20,479 nucleotides of DNA from contig JAYMTA010001346.1 of assembly GCA_036897625.1 (NCBI GenBank), positions 1 through 20,479 of the forward strand. Reading direction: 5' to 3'. The first letter of the stretch is position 1; each line of letters begins with the position of its first letter. Origin of the DNA: Pelargonium cotyledonis (Eukaryota; Streptophyta; Magnoliopsida; Geraniales; Geraniaceae). The position numbers were made by a program, and so were the translations under genes. Shown here piece after piece: positions 1 to 10,300 of this stretch. The notes under the pieces were generated by a model. It was not told the DNA's origin. It saw nothing but the letters and a program-made list of their open reading frames with translations, and ran no database searches.

Positions 1-108
1 TTTTTTGTACTTTTATTCGTCTTTTTTTGGGTTATTTAATAAAAGTACCGCTTACTTATAAGAAAAAAGTTAAGTGATATGAAGTAAATCACATGGAAGT
101 GTAAATTT

Positions 109-308
109 GTTATAACATAAGGTAGTTATGTGTTGTAAATTGAAAAAGGGGTAATAAAATGTAAAAGAGTTATAAAATAGGGTGGTTAAGTGTTGTGAAG
201 TGTAACGTGAGGTAGTAAAATATTAAAGAGTTATAACATAGGGTAGTTACGTGTAGTAAAATATAACATAGGGTAGTAAAGTGCAAAAGAGATATAACAT
301 AGGGTATA
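109..308. repeat. Degenerate 60/61-bp tandem repeat, about 3.3 copies
   Basis: Copies start at about 109, 169, 230 and 291, the last one partial. Each begins with a variant of TATAACATAGGGTAGT, followed by a GTG-TAGTAAA-like half, so the unit itself looks like an old dimer of about 30 bp. Copies differ by scattered substitutions, so the array is not recent. No coding potential is seen. Confidence 0.7.
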
Positions 309-388
309 TATTCGTAATTACCCCTTATTTAATAACTTGAATAATAAGAGAAAAATTATACCCCAAGCAAGACTAAAATAATAGTGTT

Positions 389-397
389 AAACCCTAG
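389..397 (+). promoter_or_regulatory. Telo-box (AAACCCTAG) in the ATAD3 promoter/leader
   Basis: AAACCCTAG lies about 150 bp before the ATG, and an inverted AGGGTTTA follows at about 411-418. Telo-boxes are common near transcription starts of plant housekeeping, ribosomal-protein and replication genes, where telomere-repeat-binding factors recognise them. The motif is seen directly. Its function here is inferred from position only. Confidence 0.45.
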
Positions 398-542
398 CCT
401 AGCAGCCTACAGGGTTTATCATTTATGCTCTGCGCTAAAACCCTCTTCTTCTTCCCCACTATTTTCATTTCTTCCCCAGATGATCTCCGAATCAATCATT
501 CAGTTTTAGATCATCAGACCTCAAGAAATTGCTTCCCATTCC

Positions 543-3500
543 ATGGCGGCCTCGAGATTATCCTCGTATTTCTCCTCTTCTCCTCCTCAGCCCGACCAGA
601 GCTCTAATGCGGAGCCTGATTCGACCAAGGACGCTGAAGTGGCCCGCGGGACTGGTTTCGATGCGGAGTCTCTGGAAAGAGGTGCCAAAGCTCTTCGGGA
701 AATTAACAACTCTTCGCACGCTAAACAGGTGTTCTTTCGATAGGTTTTGTAGAACACGAATGGGATAGAAGTCAAAATTTTGCTCTAGATATATGATTTG
801 GGAATTTTGCATATTAATTTCCATGCTTTAGAATTCAAGATTCCAGAAAAGAAATGATTTCACTTGAATTAGGAACCTCCTCCGAGCTTCTAGAAATTGA
901 CCTACTCTCCTGGTAGTTTATGTGACTTGGATTGTAGCCCCGTTAATTGAGATTATGCTGTTTTCACTTCCAGGTTTTTGATGTTATGAGAAAGCAGGAA
1001 CAAACTCGTCTTACTGAGTTGGATGCAGAGAAAGCTCATTATGAAGTGATTCAAGCCCAAGCTGACATTGTGAGCCCCTATCCTCTTGTTCATTTGCTGT
1101 GTTTATAGAGTAAAGTACATATTTCATATATGCTTATCTAGATGTATGTGTCTGTTGGTAGCCTGACCCTGCATGCATTTGAATACAATTATTCGAGGGA
1201 AAATGTTGAAGTCTGACATATGAACTACTGCCCTCTCAGTAAGAAATGCATCTATTTTATCCATTGATAGTCATTATTCACCATAAACTATGTATAAATG
1301 TCACTTCCTGTGGCTAATTCATCTTGTTAGACGTTTTCCATTTTGCATCTGCAACATTTACAATTGTTGACTAACTGTTTGGTGTTAGGAGAGATTTTTG
1401 TACCTATCCACATGCACTTCTTACCCTATGTCTAAATTTGATACGCATGATGCAATAGACACTGTTGGACTTGTGCTCTTATAAAAAAAACTTTCTTAGC
1501 CAGTGGATGCTCATTTGTCTCGCTAACCAGCATATGTTTCACTTTTTTTCTTCTGAATTACGGCACCTTGTTACTCAGTTCTTGATGTACAGTTAGTTAT
1601 ACTGTAAGTATTATTTGTATTGACAGGACAGATTACGGAAACTGGCTGAAGAGCAGAGAAATTTAGTACAGCAACAAGCACAGGCAAAGGCACAAAATAT
1701 GCGATTTGAAGATGAGCTGGCTAGAAAAAGAATGCAGGTGATATAAGTAACTGTAGCTGTACACCTATTTCAGTTGTAGACTATATGATTCAAAAGCTGG
1801 CTAATTATTGCTCATTTATTCATTGAATTAGTTTTAAATCATATTTATAAGCATTTTGGACTCGTAAGTAACTGTTTTATGCTCACTTCGTTGGAAGTTG
1901 AAACCTCAATTTTGTAAGATTTGACTTGACAGTAACCTTTGATATTATGTTGAAACCTAATAAGGGCATATTATGCAGATGCAGTCTAGTAGTCATTGTA
2001 ATCAACTTTCTCGTTGTTGTCTTTCAAGGAAATTTAGTTTAAAATTTCCATAAGATGTATGCAATCATACTTGTTCTTACATTTTATTGTCTTGTCATTG
2101 TATGCAGACAGACCATGAAGCCCAGCGGCATCATAATGCTGAATTAGTGAGAATGCAAGAAGCATCTTCAGTACAGAAAGAGCAAGCTAGACGAGCTACT
2201 GAGGAGCAGATCCAAGCTCAGCAGCGCCAGACTGAGAAAGAGAGAGCTGAAATAGAACGGGAAACCATTAGAGTTAAGGCCATGGCTGAGGCTGAAGGCC
2301 GTGCCCTTGAAGCAAAGCTAACTGAGGATCATAACAGGAGAATGCTAGTAGAACGAATTAATGGTGAAAGGGAGAAATGGCTGGATGGGATCAACACAAC
2401 TTTTAGTCATATTGAAGGTATAGAATTGAATTCTGGATTCATGTTATCAATTGCGAGCTAACAACATAATCACATGATAAGTGGCCTTATGGTTGAAATC
2501 ACATTGTAATTTTTTGGAGTAGTATCTTTATTCCTGTCTTTTATATGGGTCTACATAATTTGACTTTGACATGCTAGTAGACTGATTTTCTTAAAAAGTT
2601 AATCAGTTGGAACATAGGTGAGTCATGGTTGGACATCTTGGGTTTGGGACAGTGGCTTCTACAATAAAATATTAGTCCTTGATATTTTCTTAAAACCATG
2701 TTCTGTGCTAAAGTTTATTTCTAGAGTTTGATATATTTCTAATAATATGGAGTATGCTTACTAGCATATGATGCTATAACTTGAATAATCAGATCTCATA
2801 TGGGCCTTCTAGCATCTTAGGTGTGTGGCAATCTGTGTCATCTGAAGTCTTTTTATTTGTGGAGAGTTTGCTACTTATGACAATACCTCACAGACTTGGA
2901 ATATGCGTTTTGAAGCAGACATCCATTGTATATACATAAAGTTAAGTTTGTGAAACTATGTTCTTTATCCCAAACTAAAGCAGAGGAGAAGTTTGTAAGT
3001 TAGTGATGAGTATACAGAAGCTCACCTTATGCTACAGGATTCATTGCAGTAACTTATTAACTTGTATGTTAAGTCGTTTCATCTCACGCAAATTTACTCT
3101 TTTGTCCTCAACTTTATCTCTTCTCTACTCTGAAGTTTTGGGTATGTTTATTTATATGTATCATTGTTGAGACAGATTATGTTAAGCCTTGTCTTCACTA
3201 CCGAGGTTAAATTTGGAGGATTTATCTTATTACTTTATAGTTTCTCATATGCACTTTCAGGGGGGTTCAGAACTCTCTTAACAGACAGGAATAAGTTGAT
3301 AATGACAGTTGGAGGAGCTACTGCATTAGCAGCGGGCATTTACACTTCTAGGTCCGCATGCTTTTCTTAGCGTTGTATTAGTAAACTTTAGAAACTTGAA
3401 AAAGAGTATTTATACTTCTGGTGGTAATTTACCATCATGTGTGAGTGTGCATGCGCACTTGAATTTGTAAGATGGACTTTTTATGGTTGAGACAGCTAAT

Positions 3501-5457
3501 ATCCAGCTTTTGAATTCATTTCCACTCAGAGTTGGTTAACGATGGTCTTCCAGTAAACTCAAAAGATCCACTTGATTTGTCTTTGATATTTGCTTCTGTG
3601 TTTACAGGGAAGGTGCTAGAGTTACGTGGGGATATATTAACCGCATACTTGGACAGCCATCATTGATTCGGGAGTCATCCATTGCTAAATTTCCATGGTC
3701 AGTGATAGTTTCTCAGGCCAGGAATAAGATTTCAAGTTACAGTACAGCTGCAGCAGCTGGTTCAGTGGGGACCTTGAGTAATAAAAATGGTTTCACAAAT
3801 ATTGTTCTCCATCCAACACTACGGAGGAGAATAGAGCACCTTGCTCGAGCTACATCAAACACCAAGTCTCACAAGGCACCCTTTCGAAACATTATGTTTT
3901 ATGGGCCTCCTGGCACTGGTAAAACCATGGTAGCTAGGGAGATTGCCCGAAAATCGGTATGGTTTTGACTCTTTTATTCTATTTGTGCCATGTGGATCTA
4001 TTTGGTTTATTAAAATTTACTGTTATCCAACTTGCGTCTTAAGAGAGTGAAGTAATCTCTGGGGGAAATGTAGGAGTATGGAAGAATATATGTCCCTAGC
4101 AGATAAGGGGGTTGAAATGGTTGCTAAATGCATGTGATGTTAAATTAAACTGCTATTTTTTTTTTAAGTCTATTACTTGATATTTGTTTGAAAGTACCAA
4201 AGAATTTTCAAAAGTAAATCAGTTGTGTTTACACGATTGATATGTTTGTTACAGGGAGCAACAGTCATGCTCTCTATTATAGTGACTTGTGTATCTAGTT
4301 GCATGTGAAGCTAATTTTAGCAACACTACATCAGATTTTACTCTGCGTACTATACATAAACTTTTAGTCTTACCAGTGAGCCGTTCTTTTAGATAGATAA
4401 TTTAATTGATTAAGCCAGTTTATTAGCCGAACGGAACTTTGTGAAATGGCTTGGTTGTTGTCTTTCTCTAGTTTGTTGAGAAATCAAAAGATATAAGAGT
4501 ATTATTTTAGTTTTTTGACATTAGCTTCGTTTCTTGGGTCTCCTTGTGCAGGGACTGGATTATGCCATGATGACAGGAGGGGATGTTGCACCTCTAGGTG
4601 CGCAGGCTGTTACCAAAATCCATGAAATATTTGATTGGGCGAAGAAGTCAAACAAAGGTCTATTACTTTTCATTGATGAGGCTGATGCTTTCCTATGCGA
4701 GTAAGTCACGTCAGTTATCTTTGTAAAGTTGTAATTTAAATGAATATGAAAATGTTTTGAAGTTTGATTTGTTGAAAGTTGAATATTTTTTTCCTTGCAA
4801 GAAAATCTATTTAGCATCTGTTAAGCAGCATAGCTGTTTTACTGTCAAATTTGTCCGGAAATGGCATCAAGTACAACACAAGTTTGAAAAATGCGATTTT
4901 CATTGTTGCAGTTCTTGGTAAAGTAGCTTTAGCAGGTTATAAGTATTTATACGTTTTAGCAGTGGCTAATATTCTTGTAATGCAGGCGTAACAATACTCA
5001 TATGAGTGAACCTCAGCGAAGTGCTCTAAATGCATTGCTCTTTCGAACTGGAGATCAGTCGAGAGATATAGTTCTGGTTCTTGCCACAAACAGGCCAGGT
5101 GAGCTTGACAGTGCCATCACCGATCGCATTGATGAAGTGATCGAGTTACCTATCCCGGGCGAGGAGGAGCGTTTCAAGCTTCTGAAGCTCTACTTGAACA
5201 AGTACCTTTGTAGGGAAGCCGACAACTCATCTGAGTGGAGAACCTTATTCAAGAAGAAGCCACAACGGATAACAGTAAAAGACGTCGCTGATGATGTGAT
5301 TGGAGAGGCAGCCAACAAGACGGAAGGTTTCTCTGGGCGTGAGATAGCGAAACTGATGGCCGGTGTCCAAGCAGCAGTGTACGGGCAGGCAGACTGTGTA
5401 TTGGATTCCCAATTGTTTAGAGAGGTAGTAGACTACAAGGTTGCTGAGCATCATTAG
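543..5457 (+). CDS. ATAD3: ATAD3-type AAA+ ATPase, mitochondrial (8 exons)
   Basis: Exons 543-728, 974-1069, 1627-1737, 2108-2417, 3261-3351, 3608-3956, 4552-4700 and 4986-5457 join in frame with GT-AG introns to 587 residues. The N-terminal half is a Glu/Gln/Arg-rich coiled coil (about 50-235, the DUF3523 region of ATAD3). A Gly/Ala-rich hydrophobic segment (about 245-265) fits the membrane-associated helix of the family. The C-terminal AAA+ core has Walker A GPPGTGKT (364-371), Walker B LLLFIDE (418-424), sensor-1 LATN (463-466), a likely arginine finger in DRIDE (R478) and sensor-2 GFSGRE (about 548). Animal ATAD3 sits in the mitochondrial inner membrane with its core in the matrix and supports nucleoids and membrane contacts. 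A similar role is inferred here. The length is usual for plant members and no lesion was seen. The ATG at 543 is the first in frame before the conserved [12 protein letters not shown]. Confidence 0.93.
2418..3260 (+). other. ATAD3 intron 4 (843 nt), no internal feature seen
   Basis: This is the longest ATAD3 intron. GT at 2418 and the AG ending at 3260 splice codon G|GG so that the protein reads [15 protein letters not shown], a conserved ATAD3 junction. No repeat, RNA gene or transposon end was recognised. The other ATAD3 introns over 300 nt (1070-1626, 1738-2107, 3957-4551) are equally plain. Confidence 0.75.
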
Positions 5458-5929
5458 CGAATGCTATTGGGGTCTGAGGGTGTTCAACTAGCTTACTAAT
5501 CTGTAGGATGTAGAGACAAGCTGCTTTTAAACCCTGAAACTACGGAATATTTTTTTGTAGGCAACAAGTTACCATATGATCAATTGAGATGAATCTCTTT
5601 TCCTTTGTAATTTATTTACATTAATTATGTCTGCAGAAGAAAAAGTAATGTCATGTGCACCCTATATATTACTGTTCACTTAAAAGAGATGTATTCTTAC
5701 AATTATTTTATAACTAAAATACCCTCATTTTAATTCAATATATAACCAAAAAAAAAGATTTTTTATTTATTTATAATTTGCTTTCAATAAATTAAATATA
5801 ACTATTTTCTTCAATAATGTTTGTTTTACTCTCGTGTTTATTATAAAAAGAAAATTTAGATTGCACTTAAAGTCTTAAATGAAAGACTAAATTTATCAAA
5901 CAATAATTTAAATATTTAGGTAAAGACCT

Positions 5930-6120
5930 AAGTTGGTCATTGAACCTTCATGTTTCAACCTAATTCAGCCACAAATTTTTAAACAAAAAATAGTATTTGA
6001 ACTTTCATATTTGGATCCAAAATACTCTCCTGAATGTTTGTGTTTTCGACTCAATTTAAATTTTGAACTTTTTAAAACCAAAATTGTCCAAGAACTTTCA
6101 TATATTGATCAAATTGTGTA
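5930..6120. repeat. Degenerate dispersed-type repeat (TTGAACTTTCATAT units)
   Basis: Variants of TTGAACTTTCATATTTGGAT recur at about 5939, 5996, 6060 and 6088, each followed by a CAAAAT/CAAATT-like tail. This resembles low-copy plant intergenic repeats, but I cannot name a family. Diverged copies and the absence of clear termini make boundaries approximate. Confidence 0.35.
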
Positions 6121-6496
6121 AATATATAAAAAAAGTAGGAATTATTTTGAGAATTGATATTTGAAAGTTTATAAACTATTTTGGCCAAAAAAAAATTTAA
6201 CAATCAAATTGGCTCGAAGCACGAAAATTTAGAAACCATTTTAAATTAAAAAATTATTCATGACTAAATTTGTTGGAACCAAAAGTAGTTTCGACCTCAT
6301 TTTGACTCATTCTACTACTACTTGTAACCAAACAACGAGTTACATCCAATTGGTGACGTTAAGTAGGATCCAGTACGCAATAAACACACCGTGTGCACTG
6401 TACTACTTGTTCAGTTTCCAGAACTCACAACACAAACTCGTTCCGTTCAGTTTAGTTCCATTCCTTCCTATCCTACACAAACAAACAAACGAGTCC

Positions 6497-6504
6497 TATA
6501 AATA
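6497..6504 (+). promoter_or_regulatory. TATA-like box upstream of the transposon (possible distal promoter)
   Basis: TATAAATA in a CC-TATAAATA-TG context is a good plant TATA match, followed by a CT-rich stretch (about 6519-6552) resembling a transcription start and leader. If used, its transcript would run through the inverted-repeat element at 6579-7166 before reaching DCL3. Use is not shown by sequence. Confidence 0.35.
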
Positions 6505-6569
6505 TGTTTTTATTGCGTCACTCTCAATCACTCCCTCCCTCACTCATTCACTGCTGTTTTTATTTGTAG

Positions 6570-6578
6570 TTTTTATAA
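6570..6578. repeat. Left 9-bp target-site duplication (TTTTTATAA)
   Basis: The nonamer is identical to 7167-7175 and both copies directly abut the ends of the inverted-repeat element. A 9-bp duplication is the signature of Mutator-like (MULE) transposition. Low-complexity AT content lowers the weight of the match. Confidence 0.65.
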
Positions 6579-7166
6579 GGGTCAATTAATTTTGCCTCTC
6601 TTACTTAAACTTGTGTGATTTTAATTTTTAATATTTTTATTTTTGTGATTCTCACTCAATTGACTTGCTATTGTAGGTTACTCTTTATTACATCATCATT
6701 TCTTGAGCAAAATCTAAAAAAAATCAAATGAGAAGTAAAATTGATGAATATATATAATATACATAAAAATATTTTTTTTTCAAACAATAAAATTTGAGAT
6801 TTTTGTTTTTATGAATTTTTCCATAAATACACGAAGAATGCTATGATAAGATTTTACTCTGTTAATTTTGGTTAGCATGAAGAACAATGACAAGGGGTTA
6901 TCAATTGATTTAGGTCCAATAATAAATGTTCAACACATCTTTTATCACTTAATTCATCGGTATATATCTATTACGAATAAACCACATTCTACCTTTTTAA
7001 ATTTAGCTCAAGGAGTGATAATATAACAAAAAGTAACCTATAATAACAAATCGATTGAATGAGAATCACAAAAAAAACAAAAATATTAAGAATTAAAATC
7101 ACGTAAATTTGAGTAAGATAAATCTAAAAAAAAAAAATTGAGCACAGAGGCAAAACTAATTTAACC
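6579..7166. mobile_element. Non-autonomous Mutator-like (MULE-type) element with long inverted repeats
   Basis: The left end GGGTCAATTAATTTTGCCTC and the reverse complement of the right end (GGTTAAATTAGTTTTGCCTC) match over most of their length. The similarity continues inward as a long imperfect inverted repeat, roughly 6579-6718 against 6995-7166; the right arm carries an extra A-rich insertion near 7111-7145. The loop (about 6719-6994) has no gene. Length is 588 bp with no transposase, so it would need an autonomous partner. The ends are flanked by a perfect TTTTTATAA duplication. Long terminal repeats plus a 9-bp duplication fit a TIR-MULE or foldback derivative. A read-through transcript would fold into a long hairpin. 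Confidence 0.72.
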
Positions 7167-7175
7167 TTTTTATAA
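7167..7175. repeat. Right 9-bp target-site duplication (TTTTTATAA)
   Basis: This is the second copy of the nonamer flanking the element. Its last five bases form the start of the DCL3 TATA box (7171-7178), so insertion took place at the core promoter. Confidence 0.65.
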
Positions 7176-7178
7176 ATA
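7171..7178 (+). promoter_or_regulatory. Probable DCL3 TATA box (TATAAATA)
   Basis: TATAAATA lies about 213 bp before the ATG at 7391, implying a transcription start near 7200-7210 and a leader of about 180 nt. It overlaps the right target-site duplication of the transposon, so all sequence immediately upstream of the box is transposon. TATAAATT at about 7212-7219 is a weaker alternative. Confidence 0.5.
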
Positions 7179-7390
7179 AAACAAAACCCTCACACAACCG
7201 ATGGTTGCGATTATAAATTTGATCGATGGAAGCTCAAATCAAAAGAAAATAAGAATGTTGTGTTCATCTTCTCGAGTATGTGAATTTGATTCTCTCCGTT
7301 AGGGTTCACATGTTCTGCGTTTTGGCTCTCTCTTTCGCGTGCCTGCTGTAAACCCCCAAAGTGATCACTTGTACTTACTATACCACAACA

Positions 7391-10300
7391 ATGGAGATGG
7401 AGATGGAGATGCATTCCCAAACTGATCGTCAATGCAAGAAACGCAGCTTCGACGACCTGATCAGCTCCTCGGCCACGGCCGTGCCCATGCCCTCTCTCCC
7501 GGAATCACCCACTAGGTTCTTTTTCTCTTCTCTTTATTTTTTATTTTTTATTTTTGGAGCTGAATTTGGTTTATGGATGCATGCAATGTGTGTTTTTGTG
7601 TAGATATGAATTGAAGGTTTTAGAGCTTGCAAAGAGGAGGAACACCATAGCTGTGTTGGAGACTGCAAGTTCTGCCATTGCTGTGAGGCTCATCCACCAT
7701 ATGGCTCAATCCTCCCCCAACAAATTGATTGTTTTCTTGTCTCCTACTGTCAATCTTGTTAATCAGGCATCTCCTCTCTCTCTCTCTCACCCTTTAATGT
7801 TTGTTTACTTTTACTTTGTTTCACACTAGTTTCTGTGTTTGTTTGCAGCAATTTAAAGTTATTAAATTATATACAAAACTGGAAGTAGGGTCCTACTATG
7901 GAGCCAAGGGGGTAGATGAATGGACTTTGAGCAGCTGGGAGAAGGAAATCAAAGAGCATCATGTATGTTCATTTCCTCTCTTAGCACTACTCAGGTGCTT
8001 CCTCTGTTCATATTGATTTCTTATGTCTTATAAGTTTGTGCACTTGGGGTCTACAAAAGTTTCATCTTTTTCTGTTCTTTTTTGTTTGTCTACTCTATCT
8101 GTTCGTACGGCCACAATGTTGCTTGCCACATTTGAAGTATTAAATCTAACAATATTTACATGATCAAAATCTGTAAGCTGCTTCACTTAATCATTAAATT
8201 TTACATATATAAATATATATTGTGTTCATGATGTTGGCGTTGAAAGTTATATCTCTGTATTAAGGGGATCTTGGCTCAAGTTACTGTTGGTAGGGTGACC
8301 CAGCAATGACATGAAGATCATGATGAGAACCAAACTGCTGCCGAATGATTTTGTTACAAAAAAACTTGATCTTCTTTTAAGTTTAACATCTTGTGGCTTT
8401 CATAATGATCGATTCAAATATTTGTTCACAGGAGCCAATTTGTTACAGTTTGCCGCCGAACATAGTCTTTTCACATTACATAATTATTAAGTTATTTGTT
8501 TTGATTTTTCTTGCATTTTGACTGTTCATTATTTAGAGATGCAATCTCAGTTGTGTCTAGATTGCTAAATTTATGACGTCCTTCCTTCTCTTCTAGGTTA
8601 TGGTCATGACACCCCAGATTTTCTTGGACGCCTTAAAAAAGGCATTTATCAGCCTAGAAATGGTATGCTTGCTGGTACTTGATGAATGCCATCGTACCAC
8701 TGGCAATCATCCCTATGCAAAGATAATGAAGGTTATTATTTAGTCCACTAAACTCTTCTGTTTTCTTTAGTTTACTCGATCTTCTCTTATTTGGATTCTT
8801 TACATCTTGAACAAAAGTCTTTTTTTTTTTTTTGTTTTGTTTGGGTGAAGGAATTCTATTGTAAATCAAATAACAAGCCAAAGATTTTTGGAATGACAGC
8901 ATCACCTGTTATTAGAAATGGTAAGATATTTGATCCTCTTGTGTGTCTTATATATGCTTTTTATTTGCTTGATTTGTAGAACTTCTTATATGCATGCTTT
9001 TAAAGTTAACTTTGCTCATAAGGTGTCTCATCTAGCATGGATTGTAAGAGTAAAATGTCAGATCTGGAAAGCATCTTAGACTCTCAGGTACCAATATTTT
9101 TAAACTTTTGTAATCTAGCTGTAAATGGTAATGGAATTATGCTGATATGGTGTGTTAGTTTCTTTTGAACTGCTACTGCAGATTTATATCAGTGAGGATA
9201 TGAGAGAGATGGACAAATACATTCCCTCTGCAAAACAAACTTGTAAATTTTATGATAAGGCTCAAGTATTACCCATTATGAATTTGAAAGCAAAACTGGA
9301 ATCTGTATGGTCCAAGGTATTCCTGCATCTTTTAATTTTATATGTATATATGTATATATGCAATATTTGTTTTTTCTTTTGTGTAATGAGCTTGTAGGAG
9401 TACTAAAAAAGTTATGTATGGACAGTGTGATGCTTCATTGTCAGAATTTCAAGAATCACTACAAAGTCTTCATAAAGACATGGATGATGATAAAGCTAAC
9501 AGAGTCCAAAAGTATCTGTCAAATGACCACGCCGAGATATTGTGTTGCCTTGAAGATCTAGGAATCATATGTGCTTATGAGGTAAGTTTCATTGGAAAAG
9601 AGCAGTTAGGTTGAACAGGAAAGTGTAATCTTCTTTCAACATGATTTTCAATACTTAAGAGTAAAAATGAGTAGTTTTTATAGTATATACTTCTGACTTC
9701 TAGTCTTTTCTTTAAACCACCCAACATGACTTTTGAGTCCAAAATACTTTATTCCTCTGCCTCATAACATAATTTTTTTGAACTAAAAAGCTGCTAATAC
9801 TGAGGTAATGCATAATTCTCTAATTACTTGGCAAAAAAATCCCCCTTTACCTCCCAAACATGCCAAAGTGTTGAATGTTGTCCCATGTAATTTTGTAATA
9901 ATTATACTTTTAACTTTTTATTGTGGACACCAACCTTTTGAATATCCCAATACTGAAATTTAGACAGTTATTATGGGTTGGAGGGAGTATGATCTAAAAA
10001 AGTCAATACATAAAAAAAAAGTATACTGAATGACACCTTATGCGTAGCAGTTTGGTAGTGCTTGTGTTAGTCGGAGATTTAGCCTTAGTGAGGGGTGTTG
10101 TTGACATATATGTTAGAGTGGCCAACAGTTAAATGTAAAATAAGGCTAGTTACCGTGTCTTTAAAATAGTATTTTGATAATGTCTTCTGAGAGAGAAAGG
10201 TTGCTTTACCAGGTTTATCTATTATCTAATGGTGGCTCCGAATTCGAAGGCAAGATTATTTCATTTCAGGTCATTGACTTTTTATGCTAGTTTCATCAGC

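Larger units (their letters stand above)
1..542. other. Upstream region of the ATAD3 gene
   Basis: AT-rich non-coding sequence upstream of the ATAD3 start codon at 543. It holds a degenerate tandem repeat (109-308) and a telo-box (389-397), annotated separately. A pyrimidine-rich stretch at about 431-480 looks like a plant 5' leader. No clear TATA box is seen; AAATTATA near 354 is only a weak candidate. Short reading frames at 425-768 in other frames overlap exon 1 and have no recognisable content. Confidence 0.6.
5458..6569. other. ATAD3-DCL3 intergenic region, left part
   Basis: This contains the ATAD3 3' untranslated region and then very AT-rich sequence with poly-A/T runs. Apart from the degenerate motif repeat at about 5930-6120 and the TATA-like box at 6497-6504, nothing gene-like is seen. 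Open frames at 5933-6121 and 6260-6589 show low-complexity composition and match no family I know, so they are not called. Confidence 0.65.

Noticed and set aside
529-824. Overlapping reading frames on both strands around ATAD3 exon 1
   Set aside because: They are shadows of exon 1 and the following intron; only the frame starting at 543 continues into conserved ATAD3 sequence.
6260-6589. Open frame of 109 codons between ATAD3 and DCL3
   Set aside because: Low-complexity, Leu/Phe/Ser-rich translation of AT-rich intergenic DNA, running into the transposon end; no family resemblance.
7361-7390. An earlier DCL3 start upstream of 7391
   Set aside because: The frame is open but contains no ATG before 7391; 7391 is the first ATG and is followed by the MEMEMEM run.
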